Positions 30,609-39,419 of a DNA stretch of 64,000 bases are shown piece after piece; the stretch's first letter is position 1, and each line of letters begins with the position of its first letter. The stretch comes from HTCC5015 sp051747425 (lineage in GTDB: Bacteria; Pseudomonadota; Gammaproteobacteria; HTCC5015): contig JBNJGD010000006.1 of NCBI GenBank assembly GCA_051747425.1, positions 62,001-126,000 of the forward strand. Direction: 5' to 3'. Below the pieces are notes generated by a model. That model ran no database searches. It worked only from the letters and a program-made list of their open reading frames with translations, and was not told the origin of the DNA. The translations under genes were made by a program, and so were the position numbers.

Positions 30609-31534
30609 CGGGCACCTCCGTCTCTGCGGGTCATTTCAATAAACACTTCCTCGAGGCCGGGGCTGTCGGTCTCCAGATCGCGGATCACCGCGCCCTGCCC
30701 CCGCAGTTGCTCGATGACATCGCCGATGTTGTCGCGCTCCTTGTGCAGTTTCAGGGTGATGCGGCCGTCGGCCTGGCTGCCCTCGACCTGCATGGCGGCG
30801 AGGGCGTCGGGCAGGGGCACCCGGGACTCCAGCCACAGGTTGAGCAGGCGGTAGGGGTGGCGATTGACCAGCTCGGTCTTGCTCTCCAGGGCCTGCAGCT
30901 CGCCGTTGTTGATGATGGCGATGCGGTCACACAGCGACTCGGCCTCCTCCAGATAGTGGGTGGTGAGAACGATGGTGTGGCCCTCGCGGTGGAGGCGCTG
31001 GGTAAAGGCCCAGAGAATCTGGCGCAGCTCCACATCGACCCCGGCGGTGGGCTCGTCCAGGACCACCACCGGCGGGCGGTGCACCAGGGCCTGGGCGATC
31101 AACACCCGGCGTTTCATGCCGCCGGAGAGCGATTTCACCCGGCTGTCGGCCTTGGTCTGAAGATCGAGTACATCGAGCAGTTCATCGAGCCAGGCCTTGT
31201 TCTCGCGGTTGGGTGGCAACCCCATATAGCCCAGTTGCAACTCCAGAGTCTCGCGCACGGTAAAGAAGGGATCGAACACCACCTCCTGGGGCACCACGCC
31301 GATGTGGCGGCGGGCCTGGCGGTAGTCGCGCTCGACATCGTAGCCCTGGATGCGGACATGACCGGAGCTGGCGCGCACCAGGCCCGAGGCGATGTTGATC
31401 AGGGTGGACTTGCCGGCGCCATTGGGACCGAGCAGACCGAAAAACTCGCCGGGCTCGACCTGAAAACTGACCCCGCGCAGGGCGTGGACATCGCCGTATC
31501 GCTTGTGCAGCTGTTCGATTTCAATGGCTGACAT
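30605..31534 (-). CDS. yadG: ABC transporter ATP-binding protein, YadG-type
   Basis: 309 aa. ABC ATPase with Walker A GLLGPNGAGKSTLIN, Q-loop GVVPQEVVFDPF, signature LSGGMKRRVLIAQAL, Walker B VVVLDEPTAGVD and switch TTHYLEEAESL. The C-terminal ~90 residues (LLNLWLESRVPLPDALAAM) are the DUF4162-like extension seen in YadG. Works with the permease downstream. A terminator lies between it and mlaC, so it is a separate unit from mlaC. Confidence 0.92.
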   Translation of the reverse strand: MSAIEIEQLHKRYGDVHALRGVSFQVEPGEFFGLLGPNGAGKSTLINIASGLVRASSGHVRIQGYDVERDYRQARRHIGVVPQEVVFDPFFTVRETLELQLGYMGLPPNRENKAWLDELLDVLDLQTKADSRVKSLSGGMKRRVLIAQALVHRPPVVVLDEPTAGVDVELRQILWAFTQRLHREGHTIVLTTHYLEEAESLCDRIAIINNGELQALESKTELVNRHPYRLLNLWLESRVPLPDALAAMQVEGSQADGRITLKLHKERDNIGDVIEQLRGQGAVIRDLETDSPGLEEVFIEMTRRDGGAR

Positions 31535-31570
31535 GATTCTCCGGCCGTAACGCCCGGGTGGGCGGAAAAC

Positions 31571-31599
31571 AAAAAACGGCGGCGGCCAGTGGCCGCCGC
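31571..31599 (-). terminator. Intrinsic terminator downstream of mlaC
   Basis: On the minus strand GCGGCGGCC-ACT-GGCCGCCGC followed by C, G and six U (31576-31571), 28 bp after the mlaC stop. Confidence 0.85.
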
Positions 31600-31626
31600 G
31601 GTGGGGTGCAAATTGTAGCGTGCGGT

Positions 31627-32307
31627 TCAGTCCCCGTCAGCACCTTCGCCGTCGGGCGCCTCGGCCAGTTCGCCGTAGCCCTCTTCGCCATTGTCACCGG
31701 TGCCGGTGGCCGCCATCTTGGCCAGCAGGCCGTCCATGCCGGCTTCCTGGATGTCCTGGCGGAAGCTGGACTTGTAGTTCTTGACCAGACTCACACTGTC
31801 GACGCTGATGTCGTAGATCTTCCAGCCATCGCTGTCCTTGTGGCGCAGGCGGAAGTCGATGGGCACGCTCTCCTCGTCACTGTCGACCCGGGCGCGAATC
31901 ACCGCGAGGTTTTTGCGCTCGCCCGGCTCGTAGGGTTCAAAGGCCAGGGCCTGACCGTCGTAGAGGGAAATCGACTTGCCGTAGATGCGCGCCAGCATGG
32001 CGCGGAATTCCTGGATGAACGAGGCCTGCTGCTCCTCGCTGGCCTTTTTCCAGTGACCACCCAGCATCAGGCGGCTCATGGCGGTAAAGTCGACATGGGG
32101 GTCGACCAGTTCGCGCAGCTTCTGCTCGAGGTACTTGGGGTCCTCGGCCAGGCGCTCCTTTTCATTGTCCAGCACTTCCACGATCTGGTCGTGGACTTTC
32201 ACCAGCAGCTCGCGAGGGCCCTGGTCAGCGGCGCTGGCCAGTGCCTGAGAGCCGATGAGAAAACCCACCAGCAATGTCATTAGAGCGGAGTAATGAAGCG
32301 TTTTCAT
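31627..32307 (-). CDS. mlaC: MlaC, periplasmic phospholipid-binding protein
   Basis: 226 aa with a signal peptide (MKTLHYSALMTLLVGFLIGSQALASA). Mature MlaC signature: VHDQIVEVLDNEKERL, LRELVDPHVDFTAMSRLMLGGHWKKASEEQQASFIQEFRAML, and the lipid-pocket beta-sheet DGWKIYDISVDSVSLVKNYKSSF. MlaC shuttles phospholipids across the periplasm. A Gly/Asp-rich C-terminal tail (GEEGYGELAEAPDGEGADGD) exceeds the usual length. Only mlaC of mlaFEDCB is here; the ABC genes adjacent are of YadGH type. Divergent from mlaA. Confidence 0.93.
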   Translation of the reverse strand: MKTLHYSALMTLLVGFLIGSQALASAADQGPRELLVKVHDQIVEVLDNEKERLAEDPKYLEQKLRELVDPHVDFTAMSRLMLGGHWKKASEEQQASFIQEFRAMLARIYGKSISLYDGQALAFEPYEPGERKNLAVIRARVDSDEESVPIDFRLRHKDSDGWKIYDISVDSVSLVKNYKSSFRQDIQEAGMDGLLAKMAATGTGDNGEEGYGELAEAPDGEGADGD

Positions 32308-32491
32308 GAGCCGTATCACCTTGATAGAAAATTAAGTCTCGCCGTCTGCGGACTATAACCTTTTGTCCCCGCGCTGGCGACCGAGTTCCCCCGTGAGCGC
32401 CTTATCGGACCCGTCTACACAGGGCACCGGCTTCGCGTATAATGCCGCCCAATTGCAAGCGCCATTTCACATCAACCCGGGTCACGCCACA

Positions 32492-33298
32492 GTGAAAGCA
32501 CAACTCCTGCAAACGCGAATGACGATGCTTCTGGCCAGCGCCCTGATCAGTGTGATGGTCAGCGCCTGTGCGGGCAAGGAAGTGCGCCCGGAAGAGCAGC
32601 CCCCCTCGGGCGAACCCGCCAACGGCGATCCGCTGGAACCCTTTAACCGCGCGGTTTTCCAGTTCAACGATTTCTTCGACCGCTACGCACTCAAGCCCGC
32701 CGCCGAAGCCTACGACAAAACCGTGCCCGAGACCGTCGACACCGGCATCGACAACTTCCTCAGCAACCTCGGCGACATTCTGGTGATGGTCAACGAGGTG
32801 CTCCAGTTCAAACCGCTGGACGCGGGCAAAACCGGTGGGCGACTGGTGCTCAACACCACCCTCGGTCTGGCCGGCTTTGTCGATGTGGCCACACCGGTGG
32901 GGCTGAAAAAAACCAATGAGGACTTTGGCCAGACTCTGGGGGTCTGGGGCGTCGGGGAAGGCCCCTACCTGGTAATGCCCTTTTTGGGCCCGGCCAATGT
33001 CCGCGACGGCGTCGGCCGCGTCGGCACGATGTACGCCAGCTACGAAATCGACAACGAGCTGGGCATCGATTCGGCCACCGAGCGCTGGACCCTGACCGTC
33101 CTCAGCGTGCTCAACATCCGCCAGGACTTGCTCGGCTTGGATGACATCATGGAACAGTCCGGGGCCGATCCCTACATCTTTATGCGCGAATCCTACCTCC
33201 AGCGCCGCCGCGCCCAGGTCAACGACAGCGGCAAGGCACCGGCGCCGGCGGACTTGAGCGATGAGGAAGAGGACGCCATCTTCGGAGACGACTTCTAG
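32492..33298 (+). CDS. mlaA: MlaA (VacJ), outer-membrane lipoprotein of lipid-asymmetry maintenance
   Basis: About 268 aa. Lipobox VSAC at the end of the hydrophobic stretch TMLLASALISVM. MlaA motifs: DPLEPFNRAVFQFNDFFDRY, VDNFL-like IDNFLSNLGDILVMVNEVLQFK, LVLNTTLGLAGFVDVATPVGLKK, EDFGQTLGVWGVGEGPYLVMPFLGP. It removes mislocalised phospholipids from the outer leaflet. Start: GTG 32492 gives a basic n-region before the hydrophobic core; ATG 32519 is an alternative, and the longest frame (from 32363) would overlap the promoter region shared with mlaC. Confidence 0.92.
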   Translation: MKAQLLQTRMTMLLASALISVMVSACAGKEVRPEEQPPSGEPANGDPLEPFNRAVFQFNDFFDRYALKPAAEAYDKTVPETVDTGIDNFLSNLGDILVMVNEVLQFKPLDAGKTGGRLVLNTTLGLAGFVDVATPVGLKKTNEDFGQTLGVWGVGEGPYLVMPFLGPANVRDGVGRVGTMYASYEIDNELGIDSATERWTLTVLSVLNIRQDLLGLDDIMEQSGADPYIFMRESYLQRRRAQVNDSGKAPAPADLSDEEEDAIFGDDF

Positions 33299-33300
33299 CC

Positions 33301-34278
33301 ATGCCATCCGAGTTGATACTCTCTTACCTGGCCATCCCCCTGGGTTTCTGGTTGCTGGTGTGGAGCGCCGACCGCTTTGTCGACGGCGCCTCGGCCCTGG
33401 CGCGCAACCTGGGCGTGCCGCCACTGATTATCGGCCTGACCATTGTCGGCTTTGCCACCTCGGCGCCGGAAATGCTGATCTCGGCCTTTGCCGCCCTGGA
33501 TGGCAACAGCGGCCTGGCCGTGGGCAATGCCCTGGGTTCCAACATCACCAACATCGCCCTGATCCTGGGTGCCACCGCCCTGCTCTACCCCATTGCCATG
33601 CACTCGGGGGTGCTGCAAAAGGAATTCCCCGTGCTGGTGGGGATCATGTTGATCGGCAGCTATCTGATGTGGGACGGCCACCTCAGCCGCAATGAGGGCA
33701 TCGGTCTGTTTGTCGGCCTGTTTGTGCTGATGGGCTGGATTGCCTGGCAGGGCCTGTCCAACCCCGAAGACCCACTGGCAAAGGAAATGCTGAATGATCC
33801 GCCACCGCCAATGGCCACCGGCCGGGCCGTGATGTGGTTGATCGTGGGCCTGGCTATCCTGCTGGCCAGCTCGCGACTGCTGGTCTGGAGCTCGGTGAAC
33901 ATCGCCCTGTCCTGGGGCGTCAGCGATCTGGTGATCGGCCTGAGCATCGTCGCCCTGGGCACCAGTCTGCCGGAGCTGGCGGCCACCATGTCCAGTGCCA
34001 AACGCGGGGAGCACGACATCGCCGTGGGCAATGTCATCGGCTCCAATATGTTCAATATTCTCGGCGTACTCGGCATCGCCGCCATGCTCTCGCCCACCAC
34101 CGTGGAATCCGATGTGCTGACCCGCGACATTCCGGTGATGTTTGCCGTGGCCGCTGCACTCTACGCCCTGAGCTACATCGGCCACTGGCGCAAACCCCTG
34201 CTCAAGCGCTGGAATGGCGCCGTGCTGTTGGTGATCTACATCGCCTACCAGTTCAGCCTGTTTTACATGGCCGCCTGA
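33301..34278 (+). CDS. yrbG: Calcium/sodium antiporter (YrbG, CaCA family)
   Basis: 325 aa, ten hydrophobic segments. The two CaCA repeats are clear: GFATSAPEMLISAFAALDGNSGLAVGNALGSNITNIALILG (alpha-1) and ALGTSLPELAATMSSAKRGEHDIAVGNVIGSNMFNILGVLG (alpha-2). Starts 2 bp after the mlaA stop; it heads the kds-lpt block, as in many gammaproteobacteria. Role: exchange of Na+ or H+ for Ca2+ at the inner membrane. Confidence 0.95.
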   Translation: MPSELILSYLAIPLGFWLLVWSADRFVDGASALARNLGVPPLIIGLTIVGFATSAPEMLISAFAALDGNSGLAVGNALGSNITNIALILGATALLYPIAMHSGVLQKEFPVLVGIMLIGSYLMWDGHLSRNEGIGLFVGLFVLMGWIAWQGLSNPEDPLAKEMLNDPPPPMATGRAVMWLIVGLAILLASSRLLVWSSVNIALSWGVSDLVIGLSIVALGTSLPELAATMSSAKRGEHDIAVGNVIGSNMFNILGVLGIAAMLSPTTVESDVLTRDIPVMFAVAAALYALSYIGHWRKPLLKRWNGAVLLVIYIAYQFSLFYMAA

Positions 34279-34357
34279 CCCAGGGCCTGTTAACACTGTT
34301 TATATGGCTCCTGCGGGCGCTATATTTCCCCTGCGCGGGTCGCTACAATACGCAGCC

Positions 34358-35332
34358 ATGAATGCAGATAAAGTCAAAAGCCTGGCCCGTGCGGTCATCG
34401 AGACCGAAAACCGCGCCATTGCCCAGTTAGTCGATCGGGTTGACGACGAATTCGTCAGCGCCTGTGAAGCCATGATCGCCTGTGAGGGGCGGGTCATCGT
34501 CACCGGCATGGGCAAATCGGGGCATATCGGCAGCAAGATCGCCGCCACCCTGGCCTCCACCGGCACGCCCGCCTTTTTTGTTCACCCCGGCGAGGCCAGC
34601 CACGGCGACCTGGGCATGATCACCAATCGCGATGTGGTAATCGGCATTTCCAACTCCGGCGAGACCCACGAACTGGTCACCATTTTGCCGCTGATCAAGC
34701 GCCTGGGCGTGCCCCTGATTGCCATGACCGGCAACGCCCGCTCCAAGCTCGGTGAAATGGCCGACTTCCACATCGATGTCGGCGTTGAGCAGGAAGCCTG
34801 TCCGCTCAACCTGGCCCCCACCGCCAGCACCACCGCCACCATGGTCATGGGTGATGCCCTGGCCGTGGCCCTGCTGGAGAGTCGCGGCTTTACCGCCGGC
34901 GATTTTGCCCTGTCCCACCCCGGCGGTTCACTCGGTCGGCGCCTGCTGCTCCATGTCAGCGACATCATGCACAGTAAAGCCGAGGAAATTCCCGCCGTAC
35001 TCACCACCACGCCCTTTGGCCAGGCGCTGGTCGAGATGACCGGCAAGGGCCTGGGCATGACCGCAGTGGTCGACAGCGAGAACCGTTTGCAGGGCATTTT
35101 TACCGACGGCGACTTGCGCCGCACCCTCGACCGTACTCTGGACCTCAAGGACACCCCCATTGAGGAAGTGATGACCCGCAACCCCATTGCCATCAAGCCG
35201 GAAATGCTCGCCGCCGAGGCTCTGAAAATCATGGACGACCGCAAGATCAACGCCCTCGCCGTGATCGACGAAGACCGCCGCGTGGTGGGTGCCCTCAACA
35301 TGCACGATCTGCTGCGTGCGGGGGTGGTCTGA
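34358..35332 (+). CDS. kdsD: KdsD, D-arabinose-5-phosphate isomerase
   Basis: 324 aa. N-terminal SIS (sugar isomerase) domain (VTGMGKSGHIGSKIAATLASTGTPAFFVHPGEASHGDLGM, then SNSGETHEL) and two C-terminal CBS domains (about residues 205-322; MTRNPIAIKPEMLAAEALKIMDDRKINALAVIDEDRR). Converts ribulose 5-phosphate to arabinose 5-phosphate for Kdo and LPS. The start MNADKVKSL has TACAAT 13 bp before it. The stop overlaps the kdsC start. Confidence 0.95.
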   Translation: MNADKVKSLARAVIETENRAIAQLVDRVDDEFVSACEAMIACEGRVIVTGMGKSGHIGSKIAATLASTGTPAFFVHPGEASHGDLGMITNRDVVIGISNSGETHELVTILPLIKRLGVPLIAMTGNARSKLGEMADFHIDVGVEQEACPLNLAPTASTTATMVMGDALAVALLESRGFTAGDFALSHPGGSLGRRLLLHVSDIMHSKAEEIPAVLTTTPFGQALVEMTGKGLGMTAVVDSENRLQGIFTDGDLRRTLDRTLDLKDTPIEEVMTRNPIAIKPEMLAAEALKIMDDRKINALAVIDEDRRVVGALNMHDLLRAGVV

Positions 35333-35868
35333 TGAGCACCCGCCCCACCGCCGCCGAACGCGCCGCGCATATCCGGCTGGCCATTTTCGATGTCGATGGC
35401 GTGCTCACCGACGGTACCTTTCTGATCGGCGACGACGGCCAGCAGTACAAGGCCTTCTACACCAAGGACGGTCAGGGCCTGCGCATGCTGCAGGACGCCG
35501 GCGTGACCGTGGGCATCATCACCGGACGCACCTCGGAAGTGGTCAAGCATCGCATGGCCGAGCTCGGCGTCGAACATCTCTACCAGGGGCAGCGGGACAA
35601 GGTCGGCGCCTTTGAAAACATGCTGGACAATCTCCAGCTGAAGCCGGAGGAAGTCGCCTATGTGGGCGACGATGTCATCGACCTGCCGGTGATGCGCCGG
35701 GCGGGACTGGCCGTGGCCGTGCGCGACGCCGAGCCGCTGGTCAAGCAGTACGCCCACTGGATCACGCCGCGCCAGGGGGGTTACGGCGCCGTGCGCGATG
35801 TCTGCGAAATGATGTTGCGCGCCCAGGGCAAACTCGACCAGGCACTGCGCAAGTACCTTGAAGATTAA
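35332..35868 (+). CDS. kdsC: KdsC, Kdo-8-phosphate phosphatase
   Basis: 178-aa HAD-superfamily phosphatase: nucleophile motif LAIFDVDGVLTDGTF (DxD), VGIITGRTSEVV (motif II), VAYVGDDVIDLPVMRRAGLAVAV (motif IV). Makes free Kdo for LPS inner core. ATGA overlap with kdsD upstream; the TAA overlaps the TTG-started lptC. Confidence 0.95.
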   Translation: MSTRPTAAERAAHIRLAIFDVDGVLTDGTFLIGDDGQQYKAFYTKDGQGLRMLQDAGVTVGIITGRTSEVVKHRMAELGVEHLYQGQRDKVGAFENMLDNLQLKPEEVAYVGDDVIDLPVMRRAGLAVAVRDAEPLVKQYAHWITPRQGGYGAVRDVCEMMLRAQGKLDQALRKYLED

Positions 35869-36424
35869 CCTGACCCAGATTGTCGTCGCCCTGCTCCTCG
35901 GTGCCACCATCGCCGGTACGCTGTGGCTCCGGGACAGTGCCGATACAGGCCCCGCCGCCAGCGAGGCGGCTGCGGGAGACAGCGACTACCAGATCCAGCA
36001 ATTCAAGGCCCGCATTTACGACGAGCAGGGAGTGCTCAGCCAGACGCTGCGCGGTGACGCGCTGATTCACTACCCCCGGGAACAGCGCTACACCATCGAG
36101 CAGCCCCGCGGGGCGAGCTACGCTCCCGGCGGCGAGCAACAGCGCTGGCGTATCCGGTCAGAGCACGCCGAGGCCAGCGATGACCTGGAGGAGCTGATCT
36201 GGCAGGATGAAGTCGTCCTGAGCCAGACCGAAGGCGGCGGCTGGGTACTCAACACACCCTGGCTGCAACAGCACTCGCGCCGGCAAACCGCCTACAGCGA
36301 CCGCGGTGTCGATCTGGTTAATGGCGCTTCAACCGGCAGCGGCCGCGAGATGACACTGGACCTGCGCGAGGAACAATTCACCCTGAGGGGAGAGGTGGAA
36401 AGCCGTTATGAACAGAGTCACTAG
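35858..36424 (+). CDS. lptC: LptC, LPS export bridge component
   Basis: 188 aa. A single N-terminal membrane anchor (VVALLLGATIAGTLWLRD) and a periplasmic OstA-like beta-jellyroll (YQIQQFKARIYDEQGVLSQTLRGDALIHYPREQRYTIEQP). It hands LPS from the LptBFG transporter to LptA. The only plausible start is TTG at 35858 (KINLTQIV), overlapping the kdsC stop by 11 bases. Overlaps lptA by 17 bases. Confidence 0.9.
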   Translation: MKINLTQIVVALLLGATIAGTLWLRDSADTGPAASEAAAGDSDYQIQQFKARIYDEQGVLSQTLRGDALIHYPREQRYTIEQPRGASYAPGGEQQRWRIRSEHAEASDDLEELIWQDEVVLSQTEGGGWVLNTPWLQQHSRRQTAYSDRGVDLVNGASTGSGREMTLDLREEQFTLRGEVESRYEQSH

Positions 36425-36923
36425 CGCCCTGCTGATGCTGTCACTGATGGCCGTGGCCACGGTTGCCGACGCCCTCGAGGGAGACGCCCGAGCCCCCGTC
36501 AAGGTCTCCGCCGAACGCGCCGACTTTGACCAGTCCCGGGGCAGCGCCATCTACACCGGGGATGTGGTTCTGCAGCAGGGCAGCATCGAGATTCGCGCCC
36601 GCAAAATGGAAATCTTTGCCACCGAGGGCCGCCTCGATCGCGCCGAGGTCTTCGGTGGCGAAAGCGGGGACGAACGCGCCCTGTTCCGCCAGCAGACGGA
36701 TGCCGGCGAGACCATCGACGGCCGCGCCGCGCGCATTGACATCGACCAGCAGAGCGGCCTGATTCTGTTGCGCGGCAAGGCCCGGCTCGACGATGGCAAC
36801 AGCGTCATCAACGGCCCCACCATTCGCTACAACAGTCGCCAGCAAACGGTTCAGGCCGAGGGCGACGACGACGGTGAACGCATCGAAATGATCTTCAGCC
36901 CCGCCGACAACGCCGAGGAGTGA
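36408..36923 (+). CDS. lptA: LptA, periplasmic LPS transport protein
   Basis: 171 aa with a signal peptide (MNRVTSALLMLSLMAVATVADA). Mature OstA-like jellyroll: KVSAERADFDQSRGSAIYTGDVVLQQGSIEIRARKMEIFA, then INGPTIRYNSRQQTVQAEGDDDGERIEMIF. Forms the bridge that carries LPS to the outer membrane. Starts inside lptC; AGGTGGAAAG lies upstream of the ATG. Followed by lptB after 4 bp. Confidence 0.94.
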   Translation: MNRVTSALLMLSLMAVATVADALEGDARAPVKVSAERADFDQSRGSAIYTGDVVLQQGSIEIRARKMEIFATEGRLDRAEVFGGESGDERALFRQQTDAGETIDGRAARIDIDQQSGLILLRGKARLDDGNSVINGPTIRYNSRQQTVQAEGDDDGERIEMIFSPADNAEE

Positions 36924-36927
36924 GCCC

Positions 36928-37653
36928 ATGCCGACACTGCGCGCACAGAATCTGGCCAAACGCTACAAGAAACACACGGTGGTCAGCGATGTGTCCTACG
37001 CCGTCAGCAGCGGCGAAGTCGTAGGCCTGCTCGGCCCCAATGGCGCCGGCAAGACCACCAGCTTTTACATGATGGTGGGGCTGGTGCCCTGCGACGGTGG
37101 CCACATTTTTCTCGATGACCGCGACATTACCCGCCTGCCCATGCACCACCGGGCGCGCATGGGCGTGGGCTACCTGCCCCAGGAGGCCTCGATCTTTCGC
37201 AAGCTCAGCGTGGCCGACAACCTGATGGGCATACTGCAGCTGCGCAAAACGCTGAGTCCCCGGGAGCGGGAAGATCAACTCGAACACCTGCTGGAAGACT
37301 TCCAGATCACCCACATTCGCAACTCCCAGGGCATTTCCCTCTCCGGTGGCGAGCGCCGCCGGGTGGAAATAGCCCGGGCCATTGCCGCCGACCCCAAGTT
37401 CATTCTGCTCGACGAACCCTTTGCCGGCGTCGACCCGATCTCGGTGGGGGACATTCAGAACATCATCACCCAGCTCACCCACCGGGACATCGGGGTGCTG
37501 ATCACCGACCACAATGTGCGGGAGACCCTGGGCATTTGCGAGCGCGCCTACATTCTCGGCGATGGCCGGGTGATTGCCGAGGGCACGCCCACCGAAGTGC
37601 TCGACCACCCGCGGGTACGCGAGGTCTACCTGGGCGCCGACTTCCGCCTCTAG
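36928..37653 (+). CDS. lptB: LptB, ATPase of the LPS exporter
   Basis: 241-aa ABC ATPase: Walker A GLLGPNGAGKTTSFYMM, Q-loop LPQEASIF, signature LSGGERRRVEIARA, Walker B FILLDEPFAGVDPIS, switch TDHNVRETL. Powers extraction of LPS from the inner membrane with LptFG. GAGGAG precedes the ATG. Ends about 20 bp before the palindrome and sigma-54 promoter of rpoN. Confidence 0.97.
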   Translation: MPTLRAQNLAKRYKKHTVVSDVSYAVSSGEVVGLLGPNGAGKTTSFYMMVGLVPCDGGHIFLDDRDITRLPMHHRARMGVGYLPQEASIFRKLSVADNLMGILQLRKTLSPREREDQLEHLLEDFQITHIRNSQGISLSGGERRRVEIARAIAADPKFILLDEPFAGVDPISVGDIQNIITQLTHRDIGVLITDHNVRETLGICERAYILGDGRVIAEGTPTEVLDHPRVREVYLGADFRL

Positions 37654-37658
37654 CCTGA

Positions 37659-37674
37659 AAAACTGATCAGTTTT
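37659..37674. promoter_or_regulatory. Palindrome overlapping the rpoN -24 element
   Basis: AAAACTGATCAGTTTT is a perfect 16-bp palindrome between lptB and rpoN, and its right end overlaps the -24 element of the sigma-54 promoter. It could be an operator or act as a weak terminator for lptB. Confidence 0.4.
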
Positions 37675-37689
37675 GGCACATTCATTGCT
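37673..37689 (+). promoter_or_regulatory. Sigma-54 promoter upstream of rpoN
   Basis: TTGGCACA-TTCA-TTGCT fits the -24/-12 consensus (TTGGCAC with GG, five-base gap to TTGC) at every core position. It lies 24-40 bp before the rpoN ATG, with a predicted start near 37700. A TACAAT box at 37701-37706 follows but would place transcription start on the start codon. Confidence 0.72.
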
Positions 37690-37712
37690 ACAAGCTTTGC
37701 TACAATGACTCT

Positions 37713-39188
37713 ATGAAGCAGTCACTCCAGGTCAAACTCGGTCAGAGCCTCACCATGACCCCGCAGTTGCAGCAGGCCATCAAGCTGCTGCAACTTCACT
37801 CGCTGGAACTTCAGCAGGAAATCCGGGAGATGCTGGAGAGCAACCCCATGCTGGAACTGGAGGAGGAGCGCGGCGACAACGAGGCCAGCGACGACAGTGA
37901 ACGCAGGGACAGTGCCGGCGACGAGGGCGAGGTGCAGAGCCTGTCGCTGGACGAGCAAAGCAGCCACACCCACGCCGACGACCTGCCCGTCGACAGCGTC
38001 AGCGAAGACAACTGGGAACCCATGTACGGCAACGCCGTCAGCGGCGGCGACAGCGGGCCTGACCGCGAGATCTGGGAAACCCGCGAGGGCATTCCCGACA
38101 GCGACCTGCACGAGCACCTGCAGTGGCAGCTGGACATGTCCCACATGAGCGAGCGCGATCGCCACATCGGCGCCGCCATCATTGATGCCGTAGACGATGA
38201 CGGCTGGCTGAGCGAATCACCGGAGGCCATCCACGAGTCCCTGTCCCGGGACCTGGAGGAGCTGGAACTGGACGAGGTGCTGGCCGTACTCCACCGGGTA
38301 CAGCACCTGGACCCCCTGGGCGTGGCCGCCGCCGACATGCGCGAGAGCCTGTTGATCCAGACCGGCGCCCTGCCCGAAGAGACCCCCCAGCTGAACCTCG
38401 CCCGGAGCATCATCGACAAACACCTGCACTGGCTGGGCAGCCACGACTACGCCCGGCTCAAGCGCCACTACCGGGTACAGGACGCGGCCCTGTCCGAGGC
38501 CATTGCCCTGATCCAGGGACTCGACCCCAAGCCCGGCGCCGCCATGAACCAACAGCGCACCGAGTACATCGTCCCCGATGTCTATGTCAGCCAGCGCGAG
38601 GGCCGCTGGCAGGTGGAGCTGAATCCGGACCTGGCGCCCAAACTCAGCATCAATGCCCTCTACGCCAGCCTGGTCAAACGCGGCGACCGGGGCAGCGACG
38701 CCAGCTATTTGCGCGACAATCTGCAGGAGGCGCGCTGGTTCATCAAAAGCCTGCAGAGCCGCAACGACACCATTCTCAAAGTGGCCGCGGCCATCGTCGA
38801 GCGACAGCGCGCCTTTCTCGAATACGGCGACGAGGCGATGAAACCCATGGTGCTGCGGGATATCGCCGAGGCCATCGACATGCACGAGTCGACGATCTCC
38901 CGGGTCACCACCCAGAAATACATGCACACGCCCCGGGGGCTCTACGAGCTCAAGCACTTCTTCTCCAGCCATGTATCTACCGCCGACGGCGGCGAGTGCT
39001 CAGCCACAGCGATCCGCGCGATGATCAAAAAACTGGTGTCCGAGGAAGATCGCCGCAAGCCGCTTTCCGACAGCAAACTGACCCGTATGCTCGACGAAAA
39101 GGGCATCAATGTGGCCCGCCGCACCGTGGCCAAATACCGCGAGGCATTGAGAATTCCGCCCTCCAACGAGCGCAAGGAACTTGCCTGA
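37713..39188 (+). CDS. rpoN: RpoN, sigma-54 factor
   Basis: 491 aa. N-terminal Gln/Leu-rich activator region (MKQSLQVKLGQSLTMTPQLQQAIKLLQL), an acidic linker, the core-binding region, a helix-turn-helix (HESTISRVTTQKYMHTPRGLYELKHFFSS) and the C-terminal RpoN box VARRTVAKYREALRIPPS. Needed for activator-dependent promoters with -24/-12 elements. The ORF lacks a strong Shine-Dalgarno site. It stands between lptB and hpf, as usual. A -24/-12 promoter directly upstream suggests autoregulation. Confidence 0.96.
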   Translation: MKQSLQVKLGQSLTMTPQLQQAIKLLQLHSLELQQEIREMLESNPMLELEEERGDNEASDDSERRDSAGDEGEVQSLSLDEQSSHTHADDLPVDSVSEDNWEPMYGNAVSGGDSGPDREIWETREGIPDSDLHEHLQWQLDMSHMSERDRHIGAAIIDAVDDDGWLSESPEAIHESLSRDLEELELDEVLAVLHRVQHLDPLGVAAADMRESLLIQTGALPEETPQLNLARSIIDKHLHWLGSHDYARLKRHYRVQDAALSEAIALIQGLDPKPGAAMNQQRTEYIVPDVYVSQREGRWQVELNPDLAPKLSINALYASLVKRGDRGSDASYLRDNLQEARWFIKSLQSRNDTILKVAAAIVERQRAFLEYGDEAMKPMVLRDIAEAIDMHESTISRVTTQKYMHTPRGLYELKHFFSSHVSTADGGECSATAIRAMIKKLVSEEDRRKPLSDSKLTRMLDEKGINVARRTVAKYREALRIPPSNERKELA

Positions 39189-39419
39189 TAACACCCTGTC
39201 CACCTCTTGAAAGCCGCTCCCCGGTGGCATTTGACGAAGCCTGTAAATAGGCGCTAAATAGAAATACAGGCAGCGGTTTTATCCCTGCCAGGTGTCGCGC
39301 CAAAAGAGCAATCACAATGGCAATGGCGCGAACGGTTGCTGGGGAGCCACCCAGCCACTTCCGGAGCCGCCCCGGCAGGCATCGCAGCCGGGACGCTCCG
39401 ACAACAAGAGGAGAACACG

